NCBI RefSeq assembly: GCF_009877435.1
Contig: NZ_WXEX01000016.1
Location: 1 to 60,527 of the forward strand
Length of the DNA stretch: 60,527 nucleotides
DNA from: Heliomicrobium gestii
GTDB lineage: Bacteria > Bacillota > Desulfitobacteriia > Heliobacteriales > Heliobacteriaceae
Direction: 5' to 3'
In this document: positions 11,071-22,944 of the stretch, piece by piece
Position numbering within the stretch: position 1 is the first letter of the stretch
Layout: each line of letters starts with the position of its first letter
The notes under the pieces: model-generated
What the model saw: the letters and a program-made list of their open reading frames with translations, nothing else
What the model was told of the DNA's origin: nothing
Database searches by the model: none
Program-made: the position numbers and the translations under genes

Positions 11071-12633
11071 CTACGAGATCAGGGACTTCCCTGTCATCTC
11101 CGGCGGCGGCTGCACGCCAAGCAGGCCCAGCAGCGTCGGCGCGATATCCTCAAGGGCGCCTGCAGCGCGCAGTCGCCGGTCTTTATGGCGGTCACTGACG
11201 AGCATGACCGGCACCAGATCGGTCGTATGGGCCGTATGGGGCCCGCCGTCGTTGGGGTCGATCATCATCTCCACATTGCCGTGATCCGCCGTGATCACTA
11301 ACGCGCCGCCTTTGGCCAGCACCGCCGGCACAACGCGGCCCAGGCACTGATCGACCGCCTCGACCGCTTGGATCGCCGCCGGCATCATCCCGGTGTGCCC
11401 CACCATATCGGGATTGGCGAAGTTGAGGATGATCACGTCGTATTTCTCCGCCTCGATCTCGGCCAGCACCTTTTCGGTCACCTGCCCGGCGCTCATCTCC
11501 GGCTGGAGGTTGTACGTCGCCACTTTCGGCGACGGCACAAGGATGCGCTCCTCGCCTGGATTCGGCTCCTCTACGCCGCCGTTGAAGAAGAAGGTCACAT
11601 GGGCGTACTTCTCTGTCTCGGCGATGCGCAACTGCCGCAGCCCGGCTTTGGCGATCACCTGGCCGAAGGTGTTCTCCAGGTTTTGGGGCAAAAAAGCGAC
11701 CGGCGCGTCAATGGTAACGTCATACTGGGTCAGGCAACAGAAGTGCACCTGCGGCGCCTGGGGACCGCGGTCAAAACCGGCGAAATCGGCATCCACAAAG
11801 GCCCGTGTCAACTGACGGGCCCGGTCGGCCCGGAAGTTGAAAAACAGCACCGAGTCGCCGTCGCCGACGGTGCCCCTGGGCTCGCCCTGGCCGTCGACGA
11901 TCACCGTCGGCGGCACGAACTCATCGGTCACGCGGGCATGGTAGGCAGCCTCCACAGCGGCGGCGCCCAAGGTCGCCTTCTCTCCGCAACCATGAACCAT
12001 AGCGTCCCAAGCCTTTTGCAGGCGATCCCACCGTTGATCCCGATCCATCGCGTAGTACCGGCCGCTCACGGTGGCCAACTGCCCGCGGCCGAGCTGTTCC
12101 AGTTTCTTTTCCAGGGCGTCGATATACTCTTTGGCGTTGGCCGGCGGCACATCACGGCCATCCAAAAAGGCGTGAACAAAGATCCGCTCGACGCCTCGCG
12201 CCACAGCCATATCTAAAAGAGCAAAGAGGTGGTCGATGTGGCTGTGCACGCCGCCGTCGGAGAGGAGCCCCATCAGGTGCAGGGCCTTGTCCGTCCCCTT
12301 CAGTCGATCCATCGTATCCCCAATGACCCGGTTCTTGGCCAAATCGCCCGTCTCCACCGCCTTGGAGATGCGCGTCAATTCCTGGTAGACGACGCGACCA
12401 GCGCCGATATTCAGGTGCCCCACTTCGGAATTGCCGATCTGCCCTTTCGGCAGGCCCACATACTCGCCGGAGGCTTGGATGGCCGTATGGGGATAGGTCT
12501 CCCATAGGCGTTGATAGTTGGGCAGGTTGGCGACCTTCAGGGTGTTCCCTTCCACCTCTTCCCGCAGGCCCCATCCGTCAAGGACGATGAGCATGACTGG
12601 CTTCTGTTGCGTCGATGCTGGCAATGGTGTCAC
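11071..12633 (-). CDS. gpmI: Phosphoglycerate mutase, cofactor-independent
   Basis: A 520-residue 2,3-bisphosphoglycerate-independent phosphoglycerate mutase, a two-manganese enzyme of the alkaline phosphatase superfamily. VMLIVLDGWGLRE gives the first metal site. GQIGNSEVGHLNIGAGR carries the catalytic Ser; AFLDGRDVPP and ITADHGNVEMM follow. The GTG at 12633 and a TTG at 12624 both have AAGGA-type sites and give 520 or 517 residues, close to family size. The frame continues to 12768, overlapping tpiA, which is unlikely to be used. Confidence 0.96.
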   Translation of the reverse strand: MTPLPASTQQKPVMLIVLDGWGLREEVEGNTLKVANLPNYQRLWETYPHTAIQASGEYVGLPKGQIGNSEVGHLNIGAGRVVYQELTRISKAVETGDLAKNRVIGDTMDRLKGTDKALHLMGLLSDGGVHSHIDHLFALLDMAVARGVERIFVHAFLDGRDVPPANAKEYIDALEKKLEQLGRGQLATVSGRYYAMDRDQRWDRLQKAWDAMVHGCGEKATLGAAAVEAAYHARVTDEFVPPTVIVDGQGEPRGTVGDGDSVLFFNFRADRARQLTRAFVDADFAGFDRGPQAPQVHFCCLTQYDVTIDAPVAFLPQNLENTFGQVIAKAGLRQLRIAETEKYAHVTFFFNGGVEEPNPGEERILVPSPKVATYNLQPEMSAGQVTEKVLAEIEAEKYDVIILNFANPDMVGHTGMMPAAIQAVEAVDQCLGRVVPAVLAKGGALVITADHGNVEMMIDPNDGGPHTAHTTDLVPVMLVSDRHKDRRLRAAGALEDIAPTLLGLLGVQPPPEMTGKSLIS

Positions 12634-12691
12634 TTCCTTATCCTTGAATGCCGTCGCTTGCGCGTTTTCTTCGTTTACGGTTCTTCTTCGC

Positions 12692-13447
<756 letters not shown>

Positions 13448-13542
13448 ACGTTCACACCCTTATCTGGATTCAGTCTCCGCTCGGTTCTCTTTCTCGTGTG
13501 CGTTGAAGGCGTCTTACTCGACCGCCTTAACGGCGTCTCTTG

Positions 13543-14730
13543 TCACGCTCGATCGGCCAGCGCCGCCACACCGGGAAGTTCGCGTCCTTCCAAAAACTCC
13601 AGGGAGGCGCCGCCGCCGGTGGACACATGGGTCATCTTATCGGCCAGGCCGGCTTTTTCCACTGCCGCCACGGAATCGCCGCCACCGATGATGGACACGC
13701 CTTTCACCTTGGCCATGGCTTCCGCCACACCGAGGGTGCCTTGATCAAAAGGCGCCGTCTCAAAAGCGCCCATCGGCCCGTTCCAGACGACTGTCCGCGC
13801 TTCCGCCAGGGCCTGTTCGAAGAGGGTGACGCTCTCGGGACCGATGTCCAGAGCGGCCTTGTCCGCCGGAATGGCGTCAACTGGAACGACAGCGGTCGGA
13901 ACGCCGGCGGCCAGGGTTTCAGCGACGACCACATCGACAGGCAGGAGGAAGCGGACACCCGATGTCTTGGCCTTGTCGAGCAATTGCCGGGCCGTATCGG
14001 CCTTGTCTTTTTCGCAGAGGGACTTGCCCACTTCCCGCCCGAGGGCATAGAAGAAGGTGTTGGCCATCCCGCCGCCGATGATCAGCGTGTCGACCTTGTC
14101 CAGAAGATTATCGATCACAGCAATCTTATCGGCCACCTTGGCGCCGCCCATGACGGCCACGAAGGGCCGTTCCGGCGCAGCCAGCGCCTTGCCCATGATC
14201 GAGATCTCCTTGTCCATCAGGAACCCGGCGACAGCAGGCAGGTAAGCGGCGACGCCGGCCGTCGAGGCGTGGGCGCGGTGGGCCGTGCCAAAGGCGTCGT
14301 TTACATAGACGTCCGCCAGCACAGCCAGCTTGCGGGCAAAGTCAGGATCGTTCTTCTCCTCTTCCGGGTAGAAGCGGACATTCTCCAGCAGCGCCACATC
14401 GCCGGCCTGCATCGCCCCCACGACAGCCTCCACCTCGGGGCCGATGCAGTCATCCAGTTTTTTCACTGGATGGCCGAGCAGTTCCGCCAACCGTTCCCCC
14501 ACCGTTGTCAGGCGGTACTTGTCGTTGACCTTGCCCTTGGGACGGCCAAAATGGGAGGCCAAGATCACCTTGGCCCCTTCTTGAATCAGATATTGAATGG
14601 TCGGAAGGGCGGCGCGAATGCGGGTGTCATCGGTGATCACACCGGCCTCGTTGACAGGAACATTAAAATCGACGCGCACAAGGACGCCTTTTCCCCGGAC
14701 ATCAATATCGCGTACAGTCTGTTTGTTCAA
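13543..14730 (-). CDS. pgk: Phosphoglycerate kinase
   Basis: A 395-residue phosphoglycerate kinase transferring phosphate from 1,3-bisphosphoglycerate to ADP. It has RVDFNVPVN near residue 20, [21 protein letters not shown], and the C-terminal nucleotide loop [13 protein letters not shown] with [15 protein letters not shown]. The TTG at 14730 is chosen because GGAGG lies eight bases upstream and the length matches the family. The longer frame to 14880 would run through a GC-rich hairpin at 14756-14778. Confidence 0.97.
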   Translation of the reverse strand: MNKQTVRDIDVRGKGVLVRVDFNVPVNEAGVITDDTRIRAALPTIQYLIQEGAKVILASHFGRPKGKVNDKYRLTTVGERLAELLGHPVKKLDDCIGPEVEAVVGAMQAGDVALLENVRFYPEEEKNDPDFARKLAVLADVYVNDAFGTAHRAHASTAGVAAYLPAVAGFLMDKEISIMGKALAAPERPFVAVMGGAKVADKIAVIDNLLDKVDTLIIGGGMANTFFYALGREVGKSLCEKDKADTARQLLDKAKTSGVRFLLPVDVVVAETLAAGVPTAVVPVDAIPADKAALDIGPESVTLFEQALAEARTVVWNGPMGAFETAPFDQGTLGVAEAMAKVKGVSIIGGGDSVAAVEKAGLADKMTHVSTGGGASLEFLEGRELPGVAALADRA

Positions 14731-14755
14731 CGCCCAAACCTCCAACGTCAATTTC

Positions 14756-14778
14756 CCGGCGGGGCGAGGCCCCGCCGG
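14756..14778 (-). other. Intercistronic GC hairpin between gap and pgk
   Basis: CCGGCGGGGC (14756-14765) and GCCCCGCCGG (14769-14778) form a perfect 10-bp stem with a 3-base loop, about 20 bases before the pgk ribosome binding site. There is no T tract, so it is more likely an mRNA processing or 3'-protective element for gap than a terminator. Confidence 0.65.
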
Positions 14779-14895
14779 TTCAATGGTCAATCCATGGAGT
14801 TTGTCCTCTTTCGAAAAACACCGGAGCACGCCGTTGGGGACGTTGCTTGCGCCACACTTCCCGCCGGCCCACGCTGACAAGACCCTCGGCAGCGA

Positions 14896-15903
<1,008 letters not shown>

Positions 15904-16146
15904 TCAAAAAATCCTCCTTATCCCAAACCAATGTTCTCACTGTACTACGTTTTAGTCTATTCCACATTCGCTACTTAATTCCTTCCAGCACAAACCGACA
16001 ACTGTCAACTTTAACCTTCGCGCAATATCCTTTTTTCGGTTGCCGCTCGGTCGAAGGAACTGTTTTTGGTGCATTTGCTTTGACCGTCCCTCCTTCAGGC
16101 AGCCCCTTCTGTTCAGCTCGCCTTCGCGATGAAGCTCAGAACCTGT

Positions 16147-17550
16147 TCAGTTGTAGCGCCGGCGCTGGGTCGTCGCCGGGATGCCCAACTCGTCACGGTA
16201 TTTGGCCACCGTCCGCCGCGACAAGGAAATCCCTCGTTCACACAGGGCTTCGGCGATTTTTTGATCGCTTAAGGGATGACGTTTGTCTTCAGCTTCGACG
16301 AGTTGGCGAATCAGGGGCTTGATCGCCCCGGACGCCGGATTTTCCTGACCAACCGCCGTCCGGACGCCGTGGTCGAAGAAAAACTTGAGTTCGAAAAGAC
16401 CCCGCGGCGTCTGGGCGTATTTCCTGGCCACGGAACGACTTACCGTCGATTCATGGACGCCTGCCTGCTGAGCCACATCGCGCAGGGTCAATGGCTTCAA
16501 CGCCGTCAAGCCCTGCTCAAAAAAAGGCCGTTGCCATTCGAGAATAACGCTGACCACTTTATACAAGGTCAGCCGGCGCTGTTCGATGGCCCGGATCAGC
16601 GACAGGGCCGAGTTTAACCGGTCTTCCACATACTGCTTGGCCTCCCTGGCTGACCCCTCTTCCTGGAGAATCCGGCGGTAGGTCCGGTTGACTGTCAACC
16701 GGGGGAGGGCGCCGTCATTGACCAGGATCACATAGTCCCCGTCCACCTTCTCGATGATCACATCCGGCAGAAGGGGCCGGTTTTCCCGCTCGCCGCCGAA
16801 GCCAACGCCCGGTTTCGGGTCCAGTTCGCGGATCCGGTCGACCATCGCCTGGACCTCCCCGACGGTTAGCTTCAAGCGTTGGGCGATCCGGTGGAGGCGT
16901 CCGGCGGCCACATCGGGCAGATGCTCCGCCAGGATCCGCTCCAGATGAGGCGTCAACCGCCCCTGCTGGCTCAGTTGAATGCGCAGGCACTCGGCGAGAT
17001 CGCCAGCGCCCACCCCCGGCGGGTCAAAAGATTGAATCGTCTCGATCATCTCCCGGACGATTTTCTCTCCGACCGATGCGGCGGCGGCAATCTCGGTCGC
17101 CGTGATGCGCAGGTAGCCCTTCTCGTCGATGTTCCCGATGATATACTCGCCAACGCGGCGCCGCAGCCCATCGGAAATCGCCAAGCGCAGCTGCAATTCC
17201 AGGTGTTCCTGCAAGCTCGGTCCCAGGGCCGGCGTCTCCCGCTCGAAGCGCGAAGGCTCAACATCGTCCCGCCGGCGTGATTCTCCGCCGTCATAGGACC
17301 GGTCTGCCAGCTCCGCACGCTCGGGAACAGGGTCCCGCAACAGCGCCGGATCGAAACTCTCCCGGGTTTCCGTCTCCCCTTCTGAAGGCACTTCAAGGGT
17401 CTCCAACAGGGGATTCTGCGCCAGTTCCCCCTCAACAAAAATCGACAGTTCCAGGGTATTCATCTGCAAAATGGCGATGGCCTGGCGCAATTCGGGGGTC
17501 ATGACCAGCCTTTGCGCCTGCTCGATCTGTTGTCCCAACCCGACTCGCAC
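16147..17550 (-). CDS. rpoN: RNA polymerase sigma-54 factor
   Basis: A 467-residue sigma-54. The Gln/Leu-rich region I (QQIEQAQRLVMTPELRQAI, then LQMNTLELSIFVEGELAQNP) contacts enhancer-binding activators. The central core-binding and helix-turn-helix regions follow (ESTVSRSVARKYAQTPRG). The RpoN box is SRRTVAKYRDELGIP near the C terminus. It directs transcription from -24/-12 promoters, one of which is visible at 41843-41859. The start is GTG at 17550 after AAGGGGG. It sits between the hexapeptide acyltransferase and gap; the 243-base gap to gap shows no clear promoter. Confidence 0.97.
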   Translation of the reverse strand: MRVGLGQQIEQAQRLVMTPELRQAIAILQMNTLELSIFVEGELAQNPLLETLEVPSEGETETRESFDPALLRDPVPERAELADRSYDGGESRRRDDVEPSRFERETPALGPSLQEHLELQLRLAISDGLRRRVGEYIIGNIDEKGYLRITATEIAAAASVGEKIVREMIETIQSFDPPGVGAGDLAECLRIQLSQQGRLTPHLERILAEHLPDVAAGRLHRIAQRLKLTVGEVQAMVDRIRELDPKPGVGFGGERENRPLLPDVIIEKVDGDYVILVNDGALPRLTVNRTYRRILQEEGSAREAKQYVEDRLNSALSLIRAIEQRRLTLYKVVSVILEWQRPFFEQGLTALKPLTLRDVAQQAGVHESTVSRSVARKYAQTPRGLFELKFFFDHGVRTAVGQENPASGAIKPLIRQLVEAEDKRHPLSDQKIAEALCERGISLSRRTVAKYRDELGIPATTQRRRYN

Positions 17551-17592
17551 CAGCCATCCCCCCTTGTGCCGTCTCTTGATGATGTCTTACCC

Positions 17593-18096
17593 TCACTCCG
17601 GAATCGCGGGATAGGCAGGTTGGCGGATCACCCGGGCGGGAACACCCGCCACGAAGGTGTTCGGCGGCACATCGGCTGTCACGACAGCGCCGGCGGCCAC
17701 GATGGCGTAGTCACCGATGGAGACGCCGGCCAGGATGGTGCTGTTCGCGCCGATGACCACGCCGTCGCCGATGCGCACCTCGCCCAAGCGGTACTCCCGC
17801 AACAGGTACTCATGGGCCAGGATGGTCGTGTTGTAGCCGATCACACAATCCTTGCCGATGGTGATCAGTTCAGGATGCAGGATATCCATCATCACCATAA
17901 AAGCGATGGAGGCGTCCTGGCCGACGCCCATGCCCAGCAGGCGGTAGAGCTTGTTTTTCAGTTCCAAAAAGGGGACGAAGCGGGCCAGCAGGATGATCAG
18001 CACATTGCGAAAGACGCGCCAAAACGGGACATGGCCGTAGACATGGCGGAGAGAATTCTTCCCTGCCACCGGATAGGCGACGGTGCGGCGGGCCAT
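17593..18096 (-). CDS. Hexapeptide-repeat (LbetaH) acyltransferase
   Basis: A 167-residue left-handed beta-helix protein of the CysE/LacA/WbbJ acetyltransferase superfamily. An N-terminal hydrophobic helix (FRNVLIILLARFVPFLEL) is followed by hexapeptide turns from about residue 75 (ITIGKDCVIGYNTTI, RIGDGVVIGANSTILAGV, SIGDYAIVAAGAVVTADV). The ending VPPNTFVAGVPARVIR is typical. A cell-envelope or sugar acceptor is possible but not shown. The ATG lies three bases after the whiA stop, so it is in the whiA transcript. Confidence 0.85.
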   Translation of the reverse strand: MARRTVAYPVAGKNSLRHVYGHVPFWRVFRNVLIILLARFVPFLELKNKLYRLLGMGVGQDASIAFMVMMDILHPELITIGKDCVIGYNTTILAHEYLLREYRLGEVRIGDGVVIGANSTILAGVSIGDYAIVAAGAVVTADVPPNTFVAGVPARVIRQPAYPAIPE

Positions 18097-18099
18097 GGG

Positions 18100-19056
18100 T
18101 CACTCCTCCGCTAGGCCGCCCTGCCGGGAAAACTCCTCGGCCAGGCTTTCGAGCCTGCGCAGGCGGTGGTTGACGCCCGATTTGCCCACCGGCGGGTTGA
18201 GCATCTGTCCCAGTTCCTTGAGACTGGCGTCGGGAAACTGCAATCGCAGTTCGGCGATCTCCCGCAGTTGGGGCGGCAGATTCCCGAGACCGACGCGACT
18301 TTGCACGAACTGGATCATCTCCGTTTGCCGCAGGGCGGCGTCGACGGTTTTGTTCAGGTTGGCCGTCTCACAGTTGACCAGCCGGTTGACCTGGTTGCGC
18401 ATCCCCTTGACGATGCGCACATTCTCGAAGTTCAGCAGCGCCGTATGGGCGCCGATGATGCTCAACATCTCCACAATCTGTTCGCTTTCCTTTAAGTAGA
18501 CGATAAACCATCCCTTGCGCTGGCTCACCTTCGCCGAGAGGCCGAAGCGATGCAGCAGATCGGAGAGGGTCTTGGCGTGGGTCTCATCATTGGTGATGAT
18601 CTCCAGATGATAGGTTCCCTCCGGGCTGTTGACAGACCCGCCGCCAAGGAAGGCGCCCCGCAGGTAGGCCCGCCGGCAGCACTGCCGTTTCAGCAGTTCG
18701 GAGGGAGGTTCAAAGGAGAAGACCCCCTGGCTGTCGGTGATCCCCAGTTCCTGCAGGACATCCCTGCCGCCGACGCGGGCCGGCAGGGAGATGACATAGA
18801 CGTTGCTCTTTTTCAGCCGCCGTTTCCGGCGAACGAGGATCTGCGTCTGCAAGCCGAAGACGGCTTTGATCAGACGGAAGATCTTGCGCGCCGAGCTGGC
18901 GCTCTCCGTGGAGACGGTCAGGGAGACGCCCTGTTCGCCGCTGATCTGCAGGGATCCATCCATACGAAAAAGCGCCGCCAGTTCCGCCAGTTGGCAGCAG
19001 CGGCGGCGAGGTTGAATGCGAGCCAGTTCTTCCTTCGTTTCTACGGAAAAAGACAA
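18100..19056 (-). CDS. whiA: DNA-binding protein WhiA
   Basis: A 318-residue WhiA. The N-terminal LAGLIDADG-like fold is present without endonuclease residues ([37 protein letters not shown]). A C-terminal helix-turn-helix follows ([20 protein letters not shown]). WhiA controls sporulation and division in actinomycetes and affects cell division in Bacillus. The start is TTG at 19056 after AGGAGTG. It is the third member of the conserved rapZ-yvcK-whiA run. Confidence 0.96.
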   Translation of the reverse strand: MSFSVETKEELARIQPRRRCCQLAELAALFRMDGSLQISGEQGVSLTVSTESASSARKIFRLIKAVFGLQTQILVRRKRRLKKSNVYVISLPARVGGRDVLQELGITDSQGVFSFEPPSELLKRQCCRRAYLRGAFLGGGSVNSPEGTYHLEIITNDETHAKTLSDLLHRFGLSAKVSQRKGWFIVYLKESEQIVEMLSIIGAHTALLNFENVRIVKGMRNQVNRLVNCETANLNKTVDAALRQTEMIQFVQSRVGLGNLPPQLREIAELRLQFPDASLKELGQMLNPPVGKSGVNHRLRRLESLAEEFSRQGGLAEE

Positions 19057-19075
19057 TTTATTTCACTCCTGCGCC

Positions 19076-20449
19076 CTAGCCTTCCACACGGTTCTGCCAG
19101 GGGTGGTGTTGGGGCGACCGGGCCAGTTTGCGCCGGTACAGCAATCGATCAACCAGCCCCACCCGGCTCTGCCGCTCCTTTTCCCCGATCACCGCGGCCA
19201 TGATCGCCTGAGCCAGACGGGCCGGGTCATGGCGGACGAAGTTCTCCTTGTTGATCAGGCGGGCGCGAACGACCTTGCAGCCCTGCTTTTCCAGGTATTT
19301 GCTATCGATGACAACAGGCTTTTGGCCTTTTTCTTCGTATTTGCGCAGCAGCGCCTTCGACGCCGGCTCGGTGTTGACGATGATGGCGTCGACCAGATTG
19401 GCGCCGCAGTGGCGGTGAATGGCCGCCACATGGCGGGACGCCGTGTAACCGTCCGTCTCCCCCGGCTGGGTCATCACGTTGCAGACATAGATCTTCGGCG
19501 CCGTCGTCTTGCGCAGCGCTTGGACGATGCCGTCCACCAGCAGGTTCGGGATGACGCTGGTGAAAAGGCTCCCCGGACCGAGGATGATGGCGTCGGCCTC
19601 CTCGATGGCCTGCATGGCCTGGGGCAGGGGCTCACAATCGGGGGGATCCAGGTAGACCCGGCGGATCCCTTGCCCGTCAGCGGTGATGGCCGTCTCCCCG
19701 CGCACATGGGCGCCGTCCAACCGTTCGGCGCAAAGGGTCACATTGTGCAGCGTCGACGGCAGCACCCGGCCGCGGACAGCCAGGATGCGGCTCATCAGGT
19801 CGACAGCCTTCTCAAAGCCGCCCGCCGTCTGGGTCGCCCCGGCGAGCAGCAGGTTACCCAGGTTGTGACCGGTCAGCCCATCTCCCTGGACGAAACGGTA
19901 ATTGAGCACCCGGTCCATATCTGATTCCGTGTCCGCCAGGGCAACCAGGCAGTTGCGGATGTCGCCGGGGGCGACCATCCCCAATTCATCGCGCAAGCGT
20001 CCCGAACTGCCGCCGTCATCGGAAACAGTGACGATGGCCGTCAAGTTGGAAGTATACTCCTTCAAGCCGCGCAACAACACCGACAGCCCTGTTCCGCCGC
20101 CGATGACGACGATCTTGGGGCCCCGCTCCAGCGAACGCCGCCGGTAGAGCACCTCCACCAGCCGGGCGTCCATCTCCGGCGCCAACACCTGGAAGATGGA
20201 ACGAACCATGGCCATAAAGCCGTAAATATGCAAAAAGAGCCCGATCGCGAAAATGAAGGCCCCCAGACTGGTCATCGCCCCGTGATCATAGGCGCGCGAC
20301 AACTGACGCAGGCTGTTTTCCAGGTATCCGAAAAACTCACCGTCAAAAAACAGCGAGATGCTCGTCCCTGTCAGGATCAACCCGAGAAAGGAAAGGGCCA
20401 TCCAGCGCTTCACCTTTAACCCGGGATAAAACCACATGAGCCATTTCAC
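19076..20449 (-). CDS. yvcK: Gluconeogenesis factor YvcK (CofD-like), membrane-anchored
   Basis: A 457-residue YvcK family protein. Residues about 15-85 hold two membrane helices (MALSFLGLILTGTSISLFF and LGAFIFAIGLFLHIYGFMAM) not found in B. subtilis YvcK. The CofD-like Rossmann domain begins at KIVVIGGGTGLSVLLRGL and includes VTVSDDGGSSGRLRDELG and DGLTGHNLGNLLLAG. YvcK binds UDP-sugars and links carbon state to cell-wall synthesis. The GTG start overlaps the rapZ stop by four bases, giving translational coupling. Confidence 0.95.
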   Translation of the reverse strand: MKWLMWFYPGLKVKRWMALSFLGLILTGTSISLFFDGEFFGYLENSLRQLSRAYDHGAMTSLGAFIFAIGLFLHIYGFMAMVRSIFQVLAPEMDARLVEVLYRRRSLERGPKIVVIGGGTGLSVLLRGLKEYTSNLTAIVTVSDDGGSSGRLRDELGMVAPGDIRNCLVALADTESDMDRVLNYRFVQGDGLTGHNLGNLLLAGATQTAGGFEKAVDLMSRILAVRGRVLPSTLHNVTLCAERLDGAHVRGETAITADGQGIRRVYLDPPDCEPLPQAMQAIEEADAIILGPGSLFTSVIPNLLVDGIVQALRKTTAPKIYVCNVMTQPGETDGYTASRHVAAIHRHCGANLVDAIIVNTEPASKALLRKYEEKGQKPVVIDSKYLEKQGCKVVRARLINKENFVRHDPARLAQAIMAAVIGEKERQSRVGLVDRLLYRRKLARSPQHHPWQNRVEG

Positions 20450-21351
20450 GTACCCTCGCCGCCTCCCCGATCTTTATCGATATCCCGATGCTTGACGGTG
20501 ATGGCGTAGTCCTCATCGGCCAGCGCCGCCGCCAAACGGTTGGCCAGGGTGACGGACCGGTGTTTTCCACCGGTGCAGCCGATACCGACAACCAGGTGGC
20601 TTTTGCCTTCTTTCGTATAGTGGGGAAGCAAAAAACGCAACAACGAGTAGTACTTCCGCATGAACACCTTCGTCGTCGGCGACGAGAGCACATACTCCTG
20701 AACCGGTTCGTCATTGCCGGTCAGGTTGCGGAGCGCCGGCTCATAGAAGGGGTTGGGCAAAAAGCGGACATCCATCAACAGATCGGCGTCGCGGGGCGTG
20801 CCGTACTTGTAGCCGAAAGAGATGATGGTGATCCGGAGTTGGGAATTGCGGGCGTCCTTGCCGAAGAGTTCAAAGATCTGCGTCTTCAACTGCTGGGCCG
20901 ATAGGTCCGATGTGTCGACGACCTTGTCGGCCCGTCCCCGCAGGTCGGCCAGCATCTGCCGCTCGAGCTTGATGCTGTCATAGATGCGGGCGTCGCCGGA
21001 AAGGGGATGGCGGCGTCGCGACTCCTTGTACCGGCGGATGAGCGCCTCGTCGGAAGCCTCCAAAAAGAGGATTTCGCACTGGATCCCCTGGGCGCCCAGT
21101 TGGTGGAGTCCGTCGCTCAGGGAGTCAAAAAACTCGCCGCCCCGGATGTCGATGACGAGGGCGATTTTGGTGATCTTGCCCTTCGAGTGAACGATCAACT
21201 CGCCGAATTTGGGCAGCAGATTCGGCGGCAGGTTATCGACGCAAAAAAAGCCGAGATCCTCCAGAGCGCGGATCGCCTGCGACTTGCCGGCGCCGGAGAG
21301 GCCGGTGATGATCACCATCTGAATAGCGGCTTTGTCGGATCCTTTCTCCAT
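20446..21351 (-). CDS. rapZ: RNase adapter / nucleotide-binding protein RapZ
   Basis: A 301-residue RapZ (YvcJ) protein. The Walker A site is GLSGAGKS at residues 17-24, and the C-terminal domain carries SFGYKYGTPRDADLLMDVR and GIGCTGGKHRSVTLANRLA. In E. coli RapZ steers RNase E to GlmZ RNA and senses glucosamine-6-phosphate; in Firmicutes its exact role is less clear. The ATG follows GGGGGACGCC. The stop overlaps yvcK. Confidence 0.96.
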   Translation of the reverse strand: MEKGSDKAAIQMVIITGLSGAGKSQAIRALEDLGFFCVDNLPPNLLPKFGELIVHSKGKITKIALVIDIRGGEFFDSLSDGLHQLGAQGIQCEILFLEASDEALIRRYKESRRRHPLSGDARIYDSIKLERQMLADLRGRADKVVDTSDLSAQQLKTQIFELFGKDARNSQLRITIISFGYKYGTPRDADLLMDVRFLPNPFYEPALRNLTGNDEPVQEYVLSSPTTKVFMRKYYSLLRFLLPHYTKEGKSHLVVGIGCTGGKHRSVTLANRLAAALADEDYAITVKHRDIDKDRGGGEGT

Positions 21352-21447
21352 GGCGTCCCCCTACATTTCGCGCGGAACTGGCCGAGCCGTCCGTGATTGC
21401 TTACAGGATATTGTACCATATGTTGTCCTGCAAGGATCAGCGCCCTT

Positions 21448-22944
21448 TTATCTCCCGTACAACTTAGTCAGACAAGCGAGTCTGGACACGGTGGATTCGG
21501 GCAACCGGTCCCACTGAAAGCGCCAGAGCCAGTTTCCTTCCAGACTTCCGGGATAGTTCATGCGGTCCGCTGTCCCCAACCCCAGCAGATCCTGCATCGG
21601 GACGATGAAGGCGTCCGCCACCGAGGCCAGGCCGAGGCGGATGAAATCCCAGACGATGTCGCTGCCGTCGGAATTCATATACTCCAGCGCCTTTTTTCGG
21701 TCCTCCGGCGAGGCCTGCTGAAACCACCCGAGGGTCGTGTCATTGTCATGAGTGCCCGTAAAGACGACGCAGTTCTGGGTATAGCGAAAGGGGATGAAGG
21801 CGTTGCCATTCGCGTCGCCCGAATCAAAGGCAAACTGCAACAGCTTGATCCCCGGAAATCCGAACTGTTCGCGCAATTCGATCACCTCCGGGGTGATCAC
21901 GCCCAGATCCTCGACGATGATGGGCAGATCGCCAAGAGCCCCCTCCAGCGCCGAAAAGAGGGCGGCGCCGGGCCCTTTGCGCCAGCGGCCATTTCGGGCC
22001 GTCTCTTCCCCATAGGGGATCGCGTAGTAGGCCTCAAAACCGCGGAAATGATCGATGCGGACGATATCGACCAGGCGAAAAGCATGGCGCAGGCGGCGAA
22101 TCCACCAGGCGTAGCCCGTCTGATCGAGCCGCTCCCAATCATAGACGGGGTTGCCCCAGAGTTGGCCGTTCTCATTGAAATAATCGGGCGGCACACCGCC
22201 CACCTCCCGGGGTTGGGAACGCTCATCCAACTCGAAGATGTCCCGCTTTCCCCACGTGTCGGCGCTGTCCATGGCCACATAGATGGGCAGGTCGCCGATG
22301 ATGCGGATGCCCCGGCTGTTGGCGTACTGGCGGATCTCTTGCCACTGGCGGAAAAAGAGGTACTGGACGAAACGGTGATAATCGATCTCCTTCGCCTGCT
22401 CCCGGCCGAATCGCTCCAGCTCCTGCCCGTCGGGACGAGCGTATTCAGCGGGCCAATCGAGCCAGGAGCGCTCCCCGAAATGCCGCTTCAGCGCCCGGTA
22501 ACAGGCATACTCGTCAAGCCAATCGGCCTGTTCGTCACAGAACTGACGAAACGCCTCTTGATCACCGGAGCGTTGGAGAAAGCGCTCAAAGGCGTTGCGA
22601 AGAAACCCTTCACTTTCCCGTTCGGCTCGCTCAAAATCCGCCTTCTGGGGCGGCGATTGCGGTTCCGGCGGCAATTCTTCCTCCTTCAGCAGCCCTTCTT
22701 CAAACAACTGTTCCGGGCTGATCAGGAGGGGGTTGCCGGCGAAGGCGGAAAGGGCGGAATAGGGGGAATGACCGAAACCGGTCGGTCCCAGGGGCAACAC
22801 CTGCCAGAGGGTCTGGCCCGAGGCCTGCAAGAAGTCGACAAATCGCCTCGCTTCCAGGCCGACTGTGCCCGAGCCATGGCGGCCCGGCAGAGAGGTGGGA
22901 TGCAAGAGCACCCCGCTGGATCGTCGGGGAAACAGCGTGCTCAT
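21448..22944 (-). CDS. malQ: 4-alpha-glucanotransferase (amylomaltase, GH77)
   Basis: A 498-residue GH77 amylomaltase that transfers maltooligosaccharide units and releases glucose. Signatures: SSGVLLHPTSLPGRHGSG, LWQVLPLGPTGFGHSPYS, IIGDLPIYVAMDSADTW, DIVRIDHFRGFEAYYAIP with the nucleophile Asp, and PIIVEDLGVITPEV with the acid Glu. Its ATG overlaps the stop of the GH13 gene by four bases. The pair is a maltodextrin/glycogen breakdown unit feeding glucose phosphates to glycolysis encoded nearby. Confidence 0.97.
   Translation of the reverse strand: MSTLFPRRSSGVLLHPTSLPGRHGSGTVGLEARRFVDFLQASGQTLWQVLPLGPTGFGHSPYSALSAFAGNPLLISPEQLFEEGLLKEEELPPEPQSPPQKADFERAERESEGFLRNAFERFLQRSGDQEAFRQFCDEQADWLDEYACYRALKRHFGERSWLDWPAEYARPDGQELERFGREQAKEIDYHRFVQYLFFRQWQEIRQYANSRGIRIIGDLPIYVAMDSADTWGKRDIFELDERSQPREVGGVPPDYFNENGQLWGNPVYDWERLDQTGYAWWIRRLRHAFRLVDIVRIDHFRGFEAYYAIPYGEETARNGRWRKGPGAALFSALEGALGDLPIIVEDLGVITPEVIELREQFGFPGIKLLQFAFDSGDANGNAFIPFRYTQNCVVFTGTHDNDTTLGWFQQASPEDRKKALEYMNSDGSDIVWDFIRLGLASVADAFIVPMQDLLGLGTADRMNYPGSLEGNWLWRFQWDRLPESTVSRLACLTKLYGR

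Noticed and set aside
13540-14877. 445-codon + frame opposite pgk
   Set aside because: Antisense shadow of a clear phosphoglycerate kinase.
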